A DNA stretch of 64,000 bases from Paenibacillus albicereus. GTDB taxonomy: Bacteria > Bacillota > Bacilli > Paenibacillales > Paenibacillaceae. A program made the translations under genes and the position numbers. Of the stretch, positions 1 through 7,422 are shown piece after piece (within the stretch, counting starts at the first letter, position 1; the number at the start of each line of letters is the position of its first letter). The stretch covers positions 2,876,001-2,940,000 of the forward strand of contig NZ_CP051428.1 in NCBI RefSeq assembly GCF_012676905.1, read 5' to 3'. The notes beneath the pieces are model-generated. The model saw nothing but the letters and a program-made list of their open reading frames with translations, was not told the DNA's origin and searched no databases.

Positions 1-1087
1 TGACGCTGTCGTCCGCCAGCCCCGAGACGGTCACGCTCAGCCGGCCGACCGGCAGCCCGCTCCAGTGGCGCGTGAACAGCTCCCGCACCGCGGCGGCGAC
101 CTCATGCGTCAGCGAGGTCGGCTGCCTCAGCGTCAGCTGGCGGCTGAAGCCGCCCGTGCGCTCGCCGTCGGTCTCCATCGCGGACACCGATACGACCGAT
201 CCCATGCAGCCGTGCCGCCGCATGCGCTGGCACACCTCGACGACCAGCTCGAGCAGCACGACCTCGATGTCCGCCAGGCAGCGGTACATGCGCCAGCGCA
301 GCGCCTTGCCGTGGCCGACGGACTTGAGCGGATGGCGGATGCCGGAGACGACCGGGCTCGGATCGATGCCGCGCGCCGTCTGCCAGTAGTAGCCGGCCTG
401 GATGTCGCTTTGCCGCCCCATCTCGAGCCGCATCCGCCGCTTGAACTCCGGGAACTCCAGCCGCGCGATGTCGCCGATCGTCTGGAGCCCCATCCGGTTG
501 AAATGGCGGGTCATCCGCGAGGCGACCATGAACATCTGGTGCACCGGAAGCGTCCACAGCGTCGAATCCAGCGTCTCGCGGCTCAGCTCGAACACGCCCT
601 CCGGGCTTTTCTTGGCATAGTTGTCGGTGGCCATCTTGGCCAGGATCTTGGTCGGCCCGATTCCGACCCGGGACCAGATGCCCGTCGACAGCTGGATGTG
701 GTTCTGGATGTCGAGCGCCGTCCGCCTCGCTCCGCCGTAGTACGCCGCCGATCCCGTCACGTCGAGGAACTGCTCGTCGATGCTGTAGGGCTCGACCTGA
801 TCCGTGTACGTCTCGAAAATCTGCGTGATGAACAGCGACACCTCGATGTAGCGCTGCATCCTCGGCCGGATGACGACGAGCTCCGGACAGAGCGCCAGCG
901 CCTCTCCGACCCGCGAGGCCGTCGTCACGCCGCGCGCCTTGGCGAGCGGGCACGCCGCCAGCACGATGCCGTTCATCCGCGACGGGTCGCCGACGGCCAC
1001 GGGCTTGTCGTGATATTCGGGATGCGCCGCCTTTTCCGCCGAAGCATAGAACGACTGGCAGTCCGCCAGCAGGATCACTCTCTCCAC
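1..1087 (-). CDS. Y-family DNA polymerase, UvrX/YqjW type (partial, cut by window edge)
   Basis: Translesion DNA polymerase of the DinB/UmuC superfamily, closest in pattern to UvrX and YqjW of Bacillus. Visible hallmarks are the N-terminal metal-binding DCQSFYASAEK, the PLAKARGV segment (fingers) and YSIDEQFLDVTG with the paired catalytic acidic residues, followed by GIGPTKILAKMATDNYAKK (helix-hairpin-helix region). About 362 codons are present and the C-terminus lies outside the window. A GTG start is chosen because an AGGAGG sits 8 nt upstream; no ATG fits. Two LexA boxes and a TATAAT lie upstream, so damage induction is expected. Family and SOS control are well supported. The exact orthologue and the number of missing C-terminal residues cannot be given. 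Confidence 0.9.
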   Translation of the reverse strand, partial: MERVILLADCQSFYASAEKAAHPEYHDKPVAVGDPSRMNGIVLAACPLAKARGVTTASRVGEALALCPELVVIRPRMQRYIEVSLFITQIFETYTDQVEPYSIDEQFLDVTGSAAYYGGARRTALDIQNHIQLSTGIWSRVGIGPTKILAKMATDNYAKKSPEGVFELSRETLDSTLWTLPVHQMFMVASRMTRHFNRMGLQTIGDIARLEFPEFKRRMRLEMGRQSDIQAGYYWQTARGIDPSPVVSGIRHPLKSVGHGKALRWRMYRCLADIEVVLLELVVEVCQRMRRHGCMGSVVSVSAMETDGERTGGFSRQLTLRQPTSLTHEVAAAVRELFTRHWSGLPVGRLSVTVSGLADDSV

Positions 1088-1159
1088 CGGGCACACCTCC
1101 TGCTCTCTAGGGAACGGACCCTGCGGAGAGCGGGCCGCATTCCCTGCTGATGGCTGAAA

Positions 1160-1173
1160 CGAATGTATGTTCG
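1160..1173. promoter_or_regulatory. LexA (DinR) box 1
   Basis: CGAATGTATGTTCG matches the Bacillus SOS consensus CGAAC-N4-GTTCG at all but one position. It lies between the uvrX-like start and its -10 element, where bound LexA would block transcription. Confidence 0.85.
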
Positions 1174-1190
1174 CGTCTTGCTCTAGACGT

Positions 1191-1221
1191 ATTATATACC
1201 GAATGTATGTTCCCTATGCAA
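1191..1221 (-). promoter_or_regulatory. Candidate promoter of the uvrX-like gene
   Basis: A perfect TATAAT (1191-1196, read on the minus strand) lies between the two LexA boxes. A TTGCAT-like -35 (1216-1221) is present but 19 bp away, longer than ideal. The upstream LexA box fills the spacer, which fits tight repression. Confidence 0.55.
1200..1213. promoter_or_regulatory. LexA (DinR) box 2
   Basis: CGAATGTATGTTCC is nearly identical to box 1 and starts exactly 40 bp from it, so both boxes face nearly the same side of the helix. Confidence 0.75.
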
Positions 1222-1394
1222 GGGGGAAAATAAGGAAGCTCACGCCGAACAGCCCGGAGGCCTCCGAAGAGGCTTCCGGGCTGAGCAGCGGCGATCCGAC
1301 AGGAGGAGAACGCGCCTCAGAGAGTGCGGCCCCCGCAGGGTCCGAGCCGGCCGAGGCTTGCGCCGTCTGGGCGATTTGTCGGCTGCTTGCCGGG

Positions 1395-2201
1395 TCAATC
1401 CAGCTTGATGTCCGCGATGACGCCCGCCGGCTCGAAGCCGAGGCGGCGATAGACGCGGTTGGAGTCGGGATAGGCGAGGTCCGCGTACAGCATCGGCACG
1501 AGGCCTTGGGCGGCGATGCGGCCGGCTACGGCGGCGACGAGCGCGCCGCCGTAGCCCCGGCGCCTGCGCTCCGGGGGCGTGTACACGGCGTTGATGCGCC
1601 CGTGCCGAGGCGATGCGCCGCCGTAGCCCGCCATCGCGGACGGCTCGACGCCGTCCTCCCATGCGTAGAGCTTGTCCGCCCGGATGAGCGTGTCGGCCGT
1701 GGCCAGCTGGCCGGCGGCGTCGGCCGGCTCGCCGTATACGTCGCGGACCATGCCGGCGAGGAATTCCGCCGCGAGCTCGCGCTCGTCCGCGCGGAACAGG
1801 CGCATCCGCCCGGAGACGCCGGACGGCGGGCGCAGCGCGGGAGCCTCATAGGCTTCCATGACCATGCTGACCCGCGGCCGCCTGCCCGTGCGCGCGCCAT
1901 GCCGCGCCGCGAAGCGCTCCGCCTCGTCCGGCGAGCCGGACACGCCGGGCAGAAGCGCGTCCGCCAGCGCTTCGTCCAGCTCGTCCAGCCGGCGCTCCCG
2001 CTCCTGCGGCCCGAGCTCCGGCGACAGCCAGAGCCAGCCGTTTCGGCCCGGCGACTGGGCGAAGACGAGCCGCCCGTCGGCCGAGCGCAGCCGCCTCGAC
2101 TCCGGCACGGCACTGATGGCATGGATCAAATTGAATGCCGTCTCCTGACGGGCGAACGGCTCCTGCTCCAGCGTGCCGTCTCCCGGACGATAAGGCCGCA
2201 T
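1395..2201 (-). CDS. GNAT family N-acetyltransferase
   Basis: Putative acetyl-CoA-dependent N-acetyltransferase of 268 residues. The C-terminal half carries the GNAT core: a beta strand INAVYTPPERRRRGYGGALV, whose R-R-x-x-G-Y-G part is the acetyl-CoA pyrophosphate loop (motif A), then ADLAYPDSNRVYRRLGF, the typical motif B ending. The N-terminal 120 residues form a second, degenerate domain, as in larger two-domain GNATs. ATG start with AAGGAG 8 nt upstream. The substrate cannot be inferred: neighbours are an SOS polymerase and a metabolite exporter, neither informative. Cytoplasmic. Confidence 0.85.
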   Translation of the reverse strand: MRPYRPGDGTLEQEPFARQETAFNLIHAISAVPESRRLRSADGRLVFAQSPGRNGWLWLSPELGPQERERRLDELDEALADALLPGVSGSPDEAERFAARHGARTGRRPRVSMVMEAYEAPALRPPSGVSGRMRLFRADERELAAEFLAGMVRDVYGEPADAAGQLATADTLIRADKLYAWEDGVEPSAMAGYGGASPRHGRINAVYTPPERRRRGYGGALVAAVAGRIAAQGLVPMLYADLAYPDSNRVYRRLGFEPAGVIADIKLD

Positions 2202-2354
2202 GCTCCACGCTCCTTTTTCGGCCGCTTCGGCGCGGCAAACCTCTCCTGCGATAGCGGACGGGCCCGGCTCCGCCTTGCCCGTCCGCCCTTCCGTTTTTTC
2301 CAGTCTATCCCTTTCCCCTTCCTTTGTACACCCCGTCCTCGGCCCGCCGAACGG

Positions 2355-3428
2355 TCATGCCCGCAGCTTCTCTCCCCCCGCGAGAGGCGCCGCCTCTCGG
2401 GGCCTCCGGCCGGCCCGGCCGGAGGCGCGGCCGATCAGCGCCATGCCGAGCATGACGAGCAGGCCGCCGCTCCACTGCGTCCAGCCGGCATGCTCGCCGA
2501 GCACGAGCACCGACAGCAGCAGCGCGCTGAACGGCATCATGCCGGAGCAGGCCGCCGCCGTCGATGCCGGACAGCGCTTGATGCCGGCGTACCACAATCC
2601 GAACGCCGCCGCCGTCACGACCGGACCATACCAGACGAGCGCCGCCCACTCGGTCGCGCCAAGCGCGGCGAGCGCTCCGAGCGGACGCTCGAAGGCAGCG
2701 AGCGGCAGGCTGAGCAGCAGCGCCATGCCGGCGACCAGCGTCGTCTGGAGCGCCGGACGCAGCGGCGCCTCCGCGCCATCGGCCGGCTGCGCCGCCGCCC
2801 CGGACGGCTCGCCTGCGGCCCCGCTGCCGCCCGCCTCCATACCGGACCGCTCCGCCGAGCCGCCCGCCTTGCGACCGCCGGCCTTGCCGGCCGCCGTCCA
2901 GCGCGACAGCACGCTGAACAGCGCTTCGTTGGCGGCCGCCGCCAGCACCAGCAGGTTGCCCGCCAGATGCGCCTGCGACAGCGGAGCTCCTCCCGCCGCT
3001 CCCTGGATGAGCATGACGCCGAGCACGGTCGCCAGCACGCCGGCCAGACGCGCCGGCCCGCTGCGCTCGCGCAGCAGCAGCCAGGCGATCCCGACCGTCA
3101 GCGCGGGCGTCCCGCCGATCATGACGCCCGCCTCGGCCGAGCTCGTCCTCTCCAGCCCCAGCTGCAGGCAGACGCGGAACAGCACGACGCCGAACAGCGC
3201 CTGCCCGGCGAGCTGCAGCCACTGCGCTCGCGACAGGCGGCGCAGCGAGGCGACCGAGCCGCGCCCGAGGAAAGGCAGCAGGCAAAGCAGCGACAGCAGC
3301 AGGCTCGCCGCCGTCAGCGTGAACGGCTGCAGATGCCCGCCGAGCAGCGCCGCCGCGATGACGGAGCTGCCGGCCATGCTGAACGAGGCGAGCAGCAGCA
3401 GCATGCCGGCTCTTGATGATGAATCCAT
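2355..3428 (-). CDS. DMT superfamily transporter (EamA family)
   Basis: Integral membrane protein of about 357 residues with ten predicted hydrophobic segments arranged as two EamA repeats (start MDSSSRAGMLLLLASFSMAG; second repeat around LVAGMALLLSLPLAAFERP). Members export amino acids or other small metabolites. Unusually, the loop between the two repeats is enlarged by about 45 residues of Gly/Ala/Ser-rich sequence (AGGRKAGGSAERSGMEAGGS). The ATG chosen follows AAGGAGG. The gene diverges from a MocR-type regulator, a pairing often seen for DMT exporters controlled by their neighbour; that link is inferred from position only. Confidence 0.88.
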   Translation of the reverse strand: MDSSSRAGMLLLLASFSMAGSSVIAAALLGGHLQPFTLTAASLLLSLLCLLPFLGRGSVASLRRLSRAQWLQLAGQALFGVVLFRVCLQLGLERTSSAEAGVMIGGTPALTVGIAWLLLRERSGPARLAGVLATVLGVMLIQGAAGGAPLSQAHLAGNLLVLAAAANEALFSVLSRWTAAGKAGGRKAGGSAERSGMEAGGSGAAGEPSGAAAQPADGAEAPLRPALQTTLVAGMALLLSLPLAAFERPLGALAALGATEWAALVWYGPVVTAAAFGLWYAGIKRCPASTAAACSGMMPFSALLLSVLVLGEHAGWTQWSGGLLVMLGMALIGRASGRAGRRPREAAPLAGGEKLRA

Positions 3429-3543
3429 GCGCTTCTCCTCCTTTTTATGCCATCTTAGTCCTGGAGCTGGTATGATGGAAGAGCCAGTCGGGCCCGGCAT
3501 CGACCGGACCAGTGAAGAGAGCGGAAATGGAGGCATGCAAGCG
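3429..3543. promoter_or_regulatory. Divergent control region, DMT exporter / MocR regulator
   Basis: A short intergenic region with near-palindromic AGTCCTGGAGCTGG and a TATGAT (3471-3476) usable as a plus-strand -10. No confident -35 was found. MocR regulators usually bind direct or inverted repeats in such intervals, so this is the likely operator, by inference. Confidence 0.35.
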
Positions 3544-4935
3544 ATGTGGGGAATCCATCTGGACCGGGACGGCGACGTGCCGATGAAGCGCCAGCTGTTC
3601 GCCGCGCTGCGGGAGCGGATCTGGTCGGGCGCGCTCGCCGCCGGCGAGGAGCTGCCGTCGACGCGGCGTCTCGCGGAGGCGCTGGGCGTCTCGCGCAACA
3701 CGGTGAACGAGGCGTTCGAGATGCTGCTGGCGGAGGGCTACGCGGTCAGCCGCCAGGGAGCGCCGACGCGGATCGCCGACGGCGTGCGGCTGGACCCTCC
3801 CGCCGCGGCCGCGCCCCGTCCGCCCGATCCTCCGCCCGCGCGGCTGCGGGCGGACTTCTGCACGGGACAGCCGGAGCTGCGGGCGTTCCCGCGCTACTTG
3901 TGGCAGCAGCTGGCCGCCAAGGCGATGCGCGACATGCCGGAGCAGTGGCTCGGCTATACCGGCCCGCAAGGGCTGCCCCGGCTGCGCGAGGAGATCGCCG
4001 CCTGGCTGCTGCGCAGCAAGGGGCTGCCGGTCGATCCGGCCGACCTGTTCATCACGGCGGGGGCGACGCACGCGCTGCATCTGGCCGCCGACCTGCTGTA
4101 CGAGCCGGGGCTCGACCTCATCACCGAGGATCCGTGCCATGCGGAGATGATCCGCGTGTTCATGGACAAGGGCTATGCCGCCAAGCGCATCCCTGTGGAC
4201 GAGCACGGCATGGTCACGTCGAGGCTGGCGGGGCGCCCAGGCAGTCCGATATACGTGACGCCGTCCCACCAGTTCCCGCTCGGCGGCATCCTGCCCGCCG
4301 GACGGCGGGCGGAGCTGCTGCGCTTCGCACGCGAGAACGGCAGCTACATCCTGGAGGACGACTACGACAGCGAGTTCCGCTACTGCGGCGATCCGGCGAC
4401 GCCGCTGGCCGCGATGGACGCGGAAAGGGTCGTCTACATCGGCACGTTCAGCAAAGCCCTCTTCCCCGCCCTGCGCATCGGCTACGCGATCGTGCCGCGC
4501 GCGCTCCAAAGCCGCTGGACGTACGCCCGCCATCATGCCGACGTCCAGAACCCCGCGTTCGATCAGGCGGTGCTCGCCGAGTTCCTCGCCGCCCGCAAGC
4601 TCGACCGCCACGTCGCCCGCATGCGGCGCCTGTACCGCGAGCGCCGGCAGGCGCTGCTGGACGCGCTGGCGGAGCAGTTCGGGGATCGCTGGCGCTGCTG
4701 GGGCGACGCGGCGGGGCTGCATCTGGCCGTCGAGTTTCCAGGACGCCGCTTCGGCGAGACGTTCCGCGAGCTCGCGCTGCTGCGCGGCATCCGCATCGCT
4801 CCGCTCGAGCAGCATTGCCTGCAGAAGGGCCGCCACGAGAGCAAGCTGCTGTTCGGCTACGGCCATCTCGAGCCGGAGGAGATCCGCGCGGGGATGCGGG
4901 CGCTGAAGGCGCTGCTGGACGAGGCCGAAGGCTGA
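3544..4935 (+). CDS. MocR/PdxR-type GntR regulator with aminotransferase domain
   Basis: Transcription factor fusing an N-terminal GntR winged helix (MKRQLFAALRERIWSGAL, then LPSTRRLAEALGVSRNTVNEAFEMLLAEGY) to a fold-type I aminotransferase domain that binds PLP. The PLP lysine is expected in GTFSKALFPALRIGYAI; DDYDSEFRY is also typical of the family. The product is 463 residues, the usual length. The start MWGIHLDRDG was picked because GGAGG lies 10 nt upstream; in-frame ATGs at 3535 and 3471 are alternatives. The divergent DMT exporter is the obvious target. The effector is unknown. Confidence 0.9.
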   Translation: MWGIHLDRDGDVPMKRQLFAALRERIWSGALAAGEELPSTRRLAEALGVSRNTVNEAFEMLLAEGYAVSRQGAPTRIADGVRLDPPAAAAPRPPDPPPARLRADFCTGQPELRAFPRYLWQQLAAKAMRDMPEQWLGYTGPQGLPRLREEIAAWLLRSKGLPVDPADLFITAGATHALHLAADLLYEPGLDLITEDPCHAEMIRVFMDKGYAAKRIPVDEHGMVTSRLAGRPGSPIYVTPSHQFPLGGILPAGRRAELLRFARENGSYILEDDYDSEFRYCGDPATPLAAMDAERVVYIGTFSKALFPALRIGYAIVPRALQSRWTYARHHADVQNPAFDQAVLAEFLAARKLDRHVARMRRLYRERRQALLDALAEQFGDRWRCWGDAAGLHLAVEFPGRRFGETFRELALLRGIRIAPLEQHCLQKGRHESKLLFGYGHLEPEEIRAGMRALKALLDEAEG

Positions 4936-5048
4936 GCTGAGCCGTCCCGCCCTGCGCGGCCGGAACGGAGCTCGCCGGAGGCGCGGGAACGGGCGCGATC
5001 CTCTCCGCTCCCGCCCCCACCCTGCGCTCCAAGGCGAAAAGCCAAAAA

Positions 5049-5082
5049 GCCGCCGGCCCTCCCGAAGGAGCGGCCGGCGGCC
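5049..5082 (-). terminator. Rho-independent terminator of the maltodextrin permease operon
   Basis: GC-rich 14-bp stem with a short loop, followed on the minus strand by TTTTTGGCTTTTC. It lies about 95 nt beyond the malG-like stop codon. Confidence 0.75.
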
Positions 5083-5175
5083 AAGAACAAGAAGAAGGGG
5101 TCGCCCCCGGGTCCGTCGATACGGTTCCCGGAGGCGGCCCCTTGCCGCGTTCACCACCCAATCCGGCCAGCCGGA

Positions 5176-6009
5176 TCAGCCCTTGGACGCGCCGGACATC
5201 ATGCCCTGCACGAGGAAGCGCTGCAGGAAGAAGAACAGCAGCGTGATCGGCACGGCGATCAGCACCGCGCCGGCGGCGAACAGCGTGAAGTTGCTGTTCT
5301 GGTAGGAGTTGACGAGATCCCACATGCCCACGGCGAGCGTCCAGTTCTCCTTCGTGCGCAGCACGAGGCGGGCGAAGATGAAGTCCACCCACGCGCCGGT
5401 GAACGTCGTCAGCGCGACGTACGTCAGCATCGGCTTGGACAGCGGCAGCATGATTTTCATGAATACCTGCAGGTGCGTCGCGCCGTCGATGCGGGCCGCC
5501 TCGTCGAGGCTGCGCGGAATCGTGTCGTAGAAGCCCTTGACGACGAAGCCGCCGAGCACCGAGCCCGCCGAGTAGACGAGGATGAGCGCCGCATGCGTGT
5601 CGAGCAGGTTGAGCTGCAGCAGGAAGATGAAGATCGCGATCATGCTCATGAAGCCCGGGAACATGCCGAGCACGAGCATCGTCGTGAGCATGTTCTTGCG
5701 GCCGCGGAAGCGGAAGCGGGACAGGGCGTACATGCTCAGCGTGATGAGGATCGTGGAGAAGATCATCGTCAGCGTCGCGATTTTGAGCGTGTTCAGGTAC
5801 CAGCGGCCGTATTGGAAGCTCGGGTTGTTGAACAGCTCCTTGTAATGCGCGAGCGTGAACGCATCCGGGATCAGGGTTTCGCTGTACAGCGACGTGCCGG
5901 GCCGCAGCGAGGAGAGGAAGATCCAGAGCGCCGGATAGATCGCCGTGATCGCGATCGCGACCAGCAGGACGTACTTGAGCACGAGAAAGATCGTCGAGCG
6001 CGTTCTCAT
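5176..6009 (-). CDS. Maltodextrin ABC transporter permease, MalG/MdxG type
   Basis: Inner subunit of a carbohydrate ABC importer, 277 residues with six predicted membrane spans. The EAA loop that docks the ATPase is clear: EAARIDGATHLQVFMKIMLPLSKP (about residues 168-191). The C-terminus ends QGMMSGASKG, as in MalG proteins. The start overlaps the stop of the malF-like gene by 4 bp (ATGA), so the two are translationally coupled. Substrate assignment to maltodextrin rests on the neighbouring binding protein and secreted amylase. No ATP-binding subunit is encoded nearby; a shared MsmK/MsmX-type ATPase elsewhere is the likely partner. Confidence 0.92.
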   Translation of the reverse strand: MRTRSTIFLVLKYVLLVAIAITAIYPALWIFLSSLRPGTSLYSETLIPDAFTLAHYKELFNNPSFQYGRWYLNTLKIATLTMIFSTILITLSMYALSRFRFRGRKNMLTTMLVLGMFPGFMSMIAIFIFLLQLNLLDTHAALILVYSAGSVLGGFVVKGFYDTIPRSLDEAARIDGATHLQVFMKIMLPLSKPMLTYVALTTFTGAWVDFIFARLVLRTKENWTLAVGMWDLVNSYQNSNFTLFAAGAVLIAVPITLLFFFLQRFLVQGMMSGASKG

Positions 6010-7316
6010 TGAATCATGTCCTCCTCTTTGAACGACCGCGTGCGCCTGTAGTTCCAGATGGAGAAGGACGCCACGATCAGGAATATGATGATGCCGATGG
6101 CCGAGGCCATGTTGAACTGGCTGTTGTTGAGCGTCAGCTTATACAGCCAGGTGACGAGCAGGTCGGTGCTGCCGGCGTACTGGTAGTTGCCGTTGACCGG
6201 ATCGCCGTTGGTGAGCAGGAAGATGACGTTGAAGTTGTTGATGTTGCCCGCGAACGCCGTAATCAGGATCGGCGCGGTCGAGAACAGGATGAACGGCATC
6301 GTGATGATGCGGAACTTTTGGAAGCCGGTCGCGCCGTCCACGTCGGCCGCCTCGTACATATCCTTCGGAATCGCCGTCAGGATGCCGAGAATGAGCACCA
6401 TCGTGACCGGGATGCCGATCCACATGTTGACGATGATGACCGTCACCTTGGCCCAGAACGGATCGGTCAGCCACGGCAGCTTGCCGAGGCCGAAGTAGCC
6501 GAGGTACTGGTTGATCGGTCCGAATTGGCCGTTGAACAGGTTGCGCATGGCGAGCAGCGAGATGAGCTGCGGAATCGCATAGGGCAGGATGAAGATCGTG
6601 CGCCACATCTTCTTGAAGCGCACGCCCTTGGACTCGATCAGCAGCGCCACGAGGATGCCGCCGAAGTATGTCGTGACCGTCGCGATGACGGCCCAGATGA
6701 TCGTCCAGGTGAAGACGCCGACGAACGTGCCGCTCCACGTCTTGAGCGTGAGCAGGTTGGCGAACGTGCCGAAGCCGACCCAGTCGACGAGCGACTTCGG
6801 CGGAATGTGGTTCGGCGAGGCGTAGTTCGTGAACGCCAGCATGATCATGAACACGATCGGCATGATCGTCAGGAACAGCACTCCCGCCGCCGGGATCGAC
6901 AGCATGAGATGCGGGAACTTCTTATCCGTTACATAAGCGAACGTCTCCTTGAACGAAGCCGGCTTCTTTCCCGCGTCGCGGGCAGCTCCGGTCCGGTAGG
7001 CGTCGCGGATATTCATGATGTAGATAGCGAGGAAAATGGCGAACAGAAACAGCGTAATCAGTCCGCTGATGAGCAGGTAGATCGAGTGGTCCCCTTCGAC
7101 GCGGACCGTGACTTTCCCGACTTTCTCGAAACCTTGGGTCTTTTCTCCGAGCGTATAGACGCCCCAGATGGCCTTGCCCAGATTCGGCAAAAACGTGAAT
7201 ATAGCCAGCGCTTCAACGGCTGCGATAAGCAAGCCTTTGAGGTATTGGCGGTTGTACAGCTGTCCTAGGCCCATGAAGAGCGTGGACAGCACGGCTGCGA
7301 GGCTACGATGGCGCAT
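6006..7316 (-). CDS. Maltodextrin ABC transporter permease, MalF/MdxF type
   Basis: Larger permease partner, 436 residues. An N-terminal part (FMGLGQLYNRQYLKGLL) adds extra membrane helices, as in MdxF of Bacillus. The periplasmic-type P2 domain of enteric MalF is lacking. The EAA motif EAADVDGATGFQKFRIITMPFI is near the C-terminal third. The ATG follows GGGAGG about 11 nt away. It lies downstream of the binding-protein gene across an interval with a stable hairpin, and ends in an ATGA overlap with malG. The fold and role are secure; the precise sugar is inferred. Confidence 0.92.
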   Translation of the reverse strand: MRHRSLAAVLSTLFMGLGQLYNRQYLKGLLIAAVEALAIFTFLPNLGKAIWGVYTLGEKTQGFEKVGKVTVRVEGDHSIYLLISGLITLFLFAIFLAIYIMNIRDAYRTGAARDAGKKPASFKETFAYVTDKKFPHLMLSIPAAGVLFLTIMPIVFMIMLAFTNYASPNHIPPKSLVDWVGFGTFANLLTLKTWSGTFVGVFTWTIIWAVIATVTTYFGGILVALLIESKGVRFKKMWRTIFILPYAIPQLISLLAMRNLFNGQFGPINQYLGYFGLGKLPWLTDPFWAKVTVIIVNMWIGIPVTMVLILGILTAIPKDMYEAADVDGATGFQKFRIITMPFILFSTAPILITAFAGNINNFNVIFLLTNGDPVNGNYQYAGSTDLLVTWLYKLTLNNSQFNMASAIGIIIFLIVASFSIWNYRRTRSFKEEDMIQ

Positions 7317-7366
7317 CCTGCCGGCTCCCTCCCTTGTCTATCTGTAACTCCATCCCAATGAACAGG

Positions 7367-7397
7367 GCCCGCCGGCAGCTTTCGCTGTCCGGCGGGC
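7367..7397 (-). other. Intercistronic hairpin between binding protein and permease genes
   Basis: Stem GCCCGCCGGCAGC pairs with GCTGTCCGGCGGGC (one bulge, loop TTTC), just after the malE-like stop. No U-tract follows, so it is more likely an RNA-stability or partial-attenuation element than a full terminator. Such hairpins commonly keep binding-protein mRNA in excess over permease mRNA. Confidence 0.6.
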
Positions 7398-7422
7398 TTG
7401 CTTGCTCATGCGGTCCGCTCGC

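Larger units (their letters stand above)
1088..1394. other. Intergenic region with SOS promoter and a hairpin
   Basis: Apart from the SOS promoter and the two LexA boxes, this stretch holds an imperfect 14-bp inverted repeat (about 1251-1282, loop CGAA) on the downstream side of the acetyltransferase gene. It lacks an immediate U-tract, so terminator function is only possible. No gene is seen. Confidence 0.4.

Noticed and set aside
1167-4935. Very long plus-strand open frames across the acetyltransferase and exporter genes
   Set aside because: They are mirror frames of GC-rich minus-strand genes, full of Arg/Pro/Ala without any recognisable domain. Only the last part, from 3544, is the real MocR gene.
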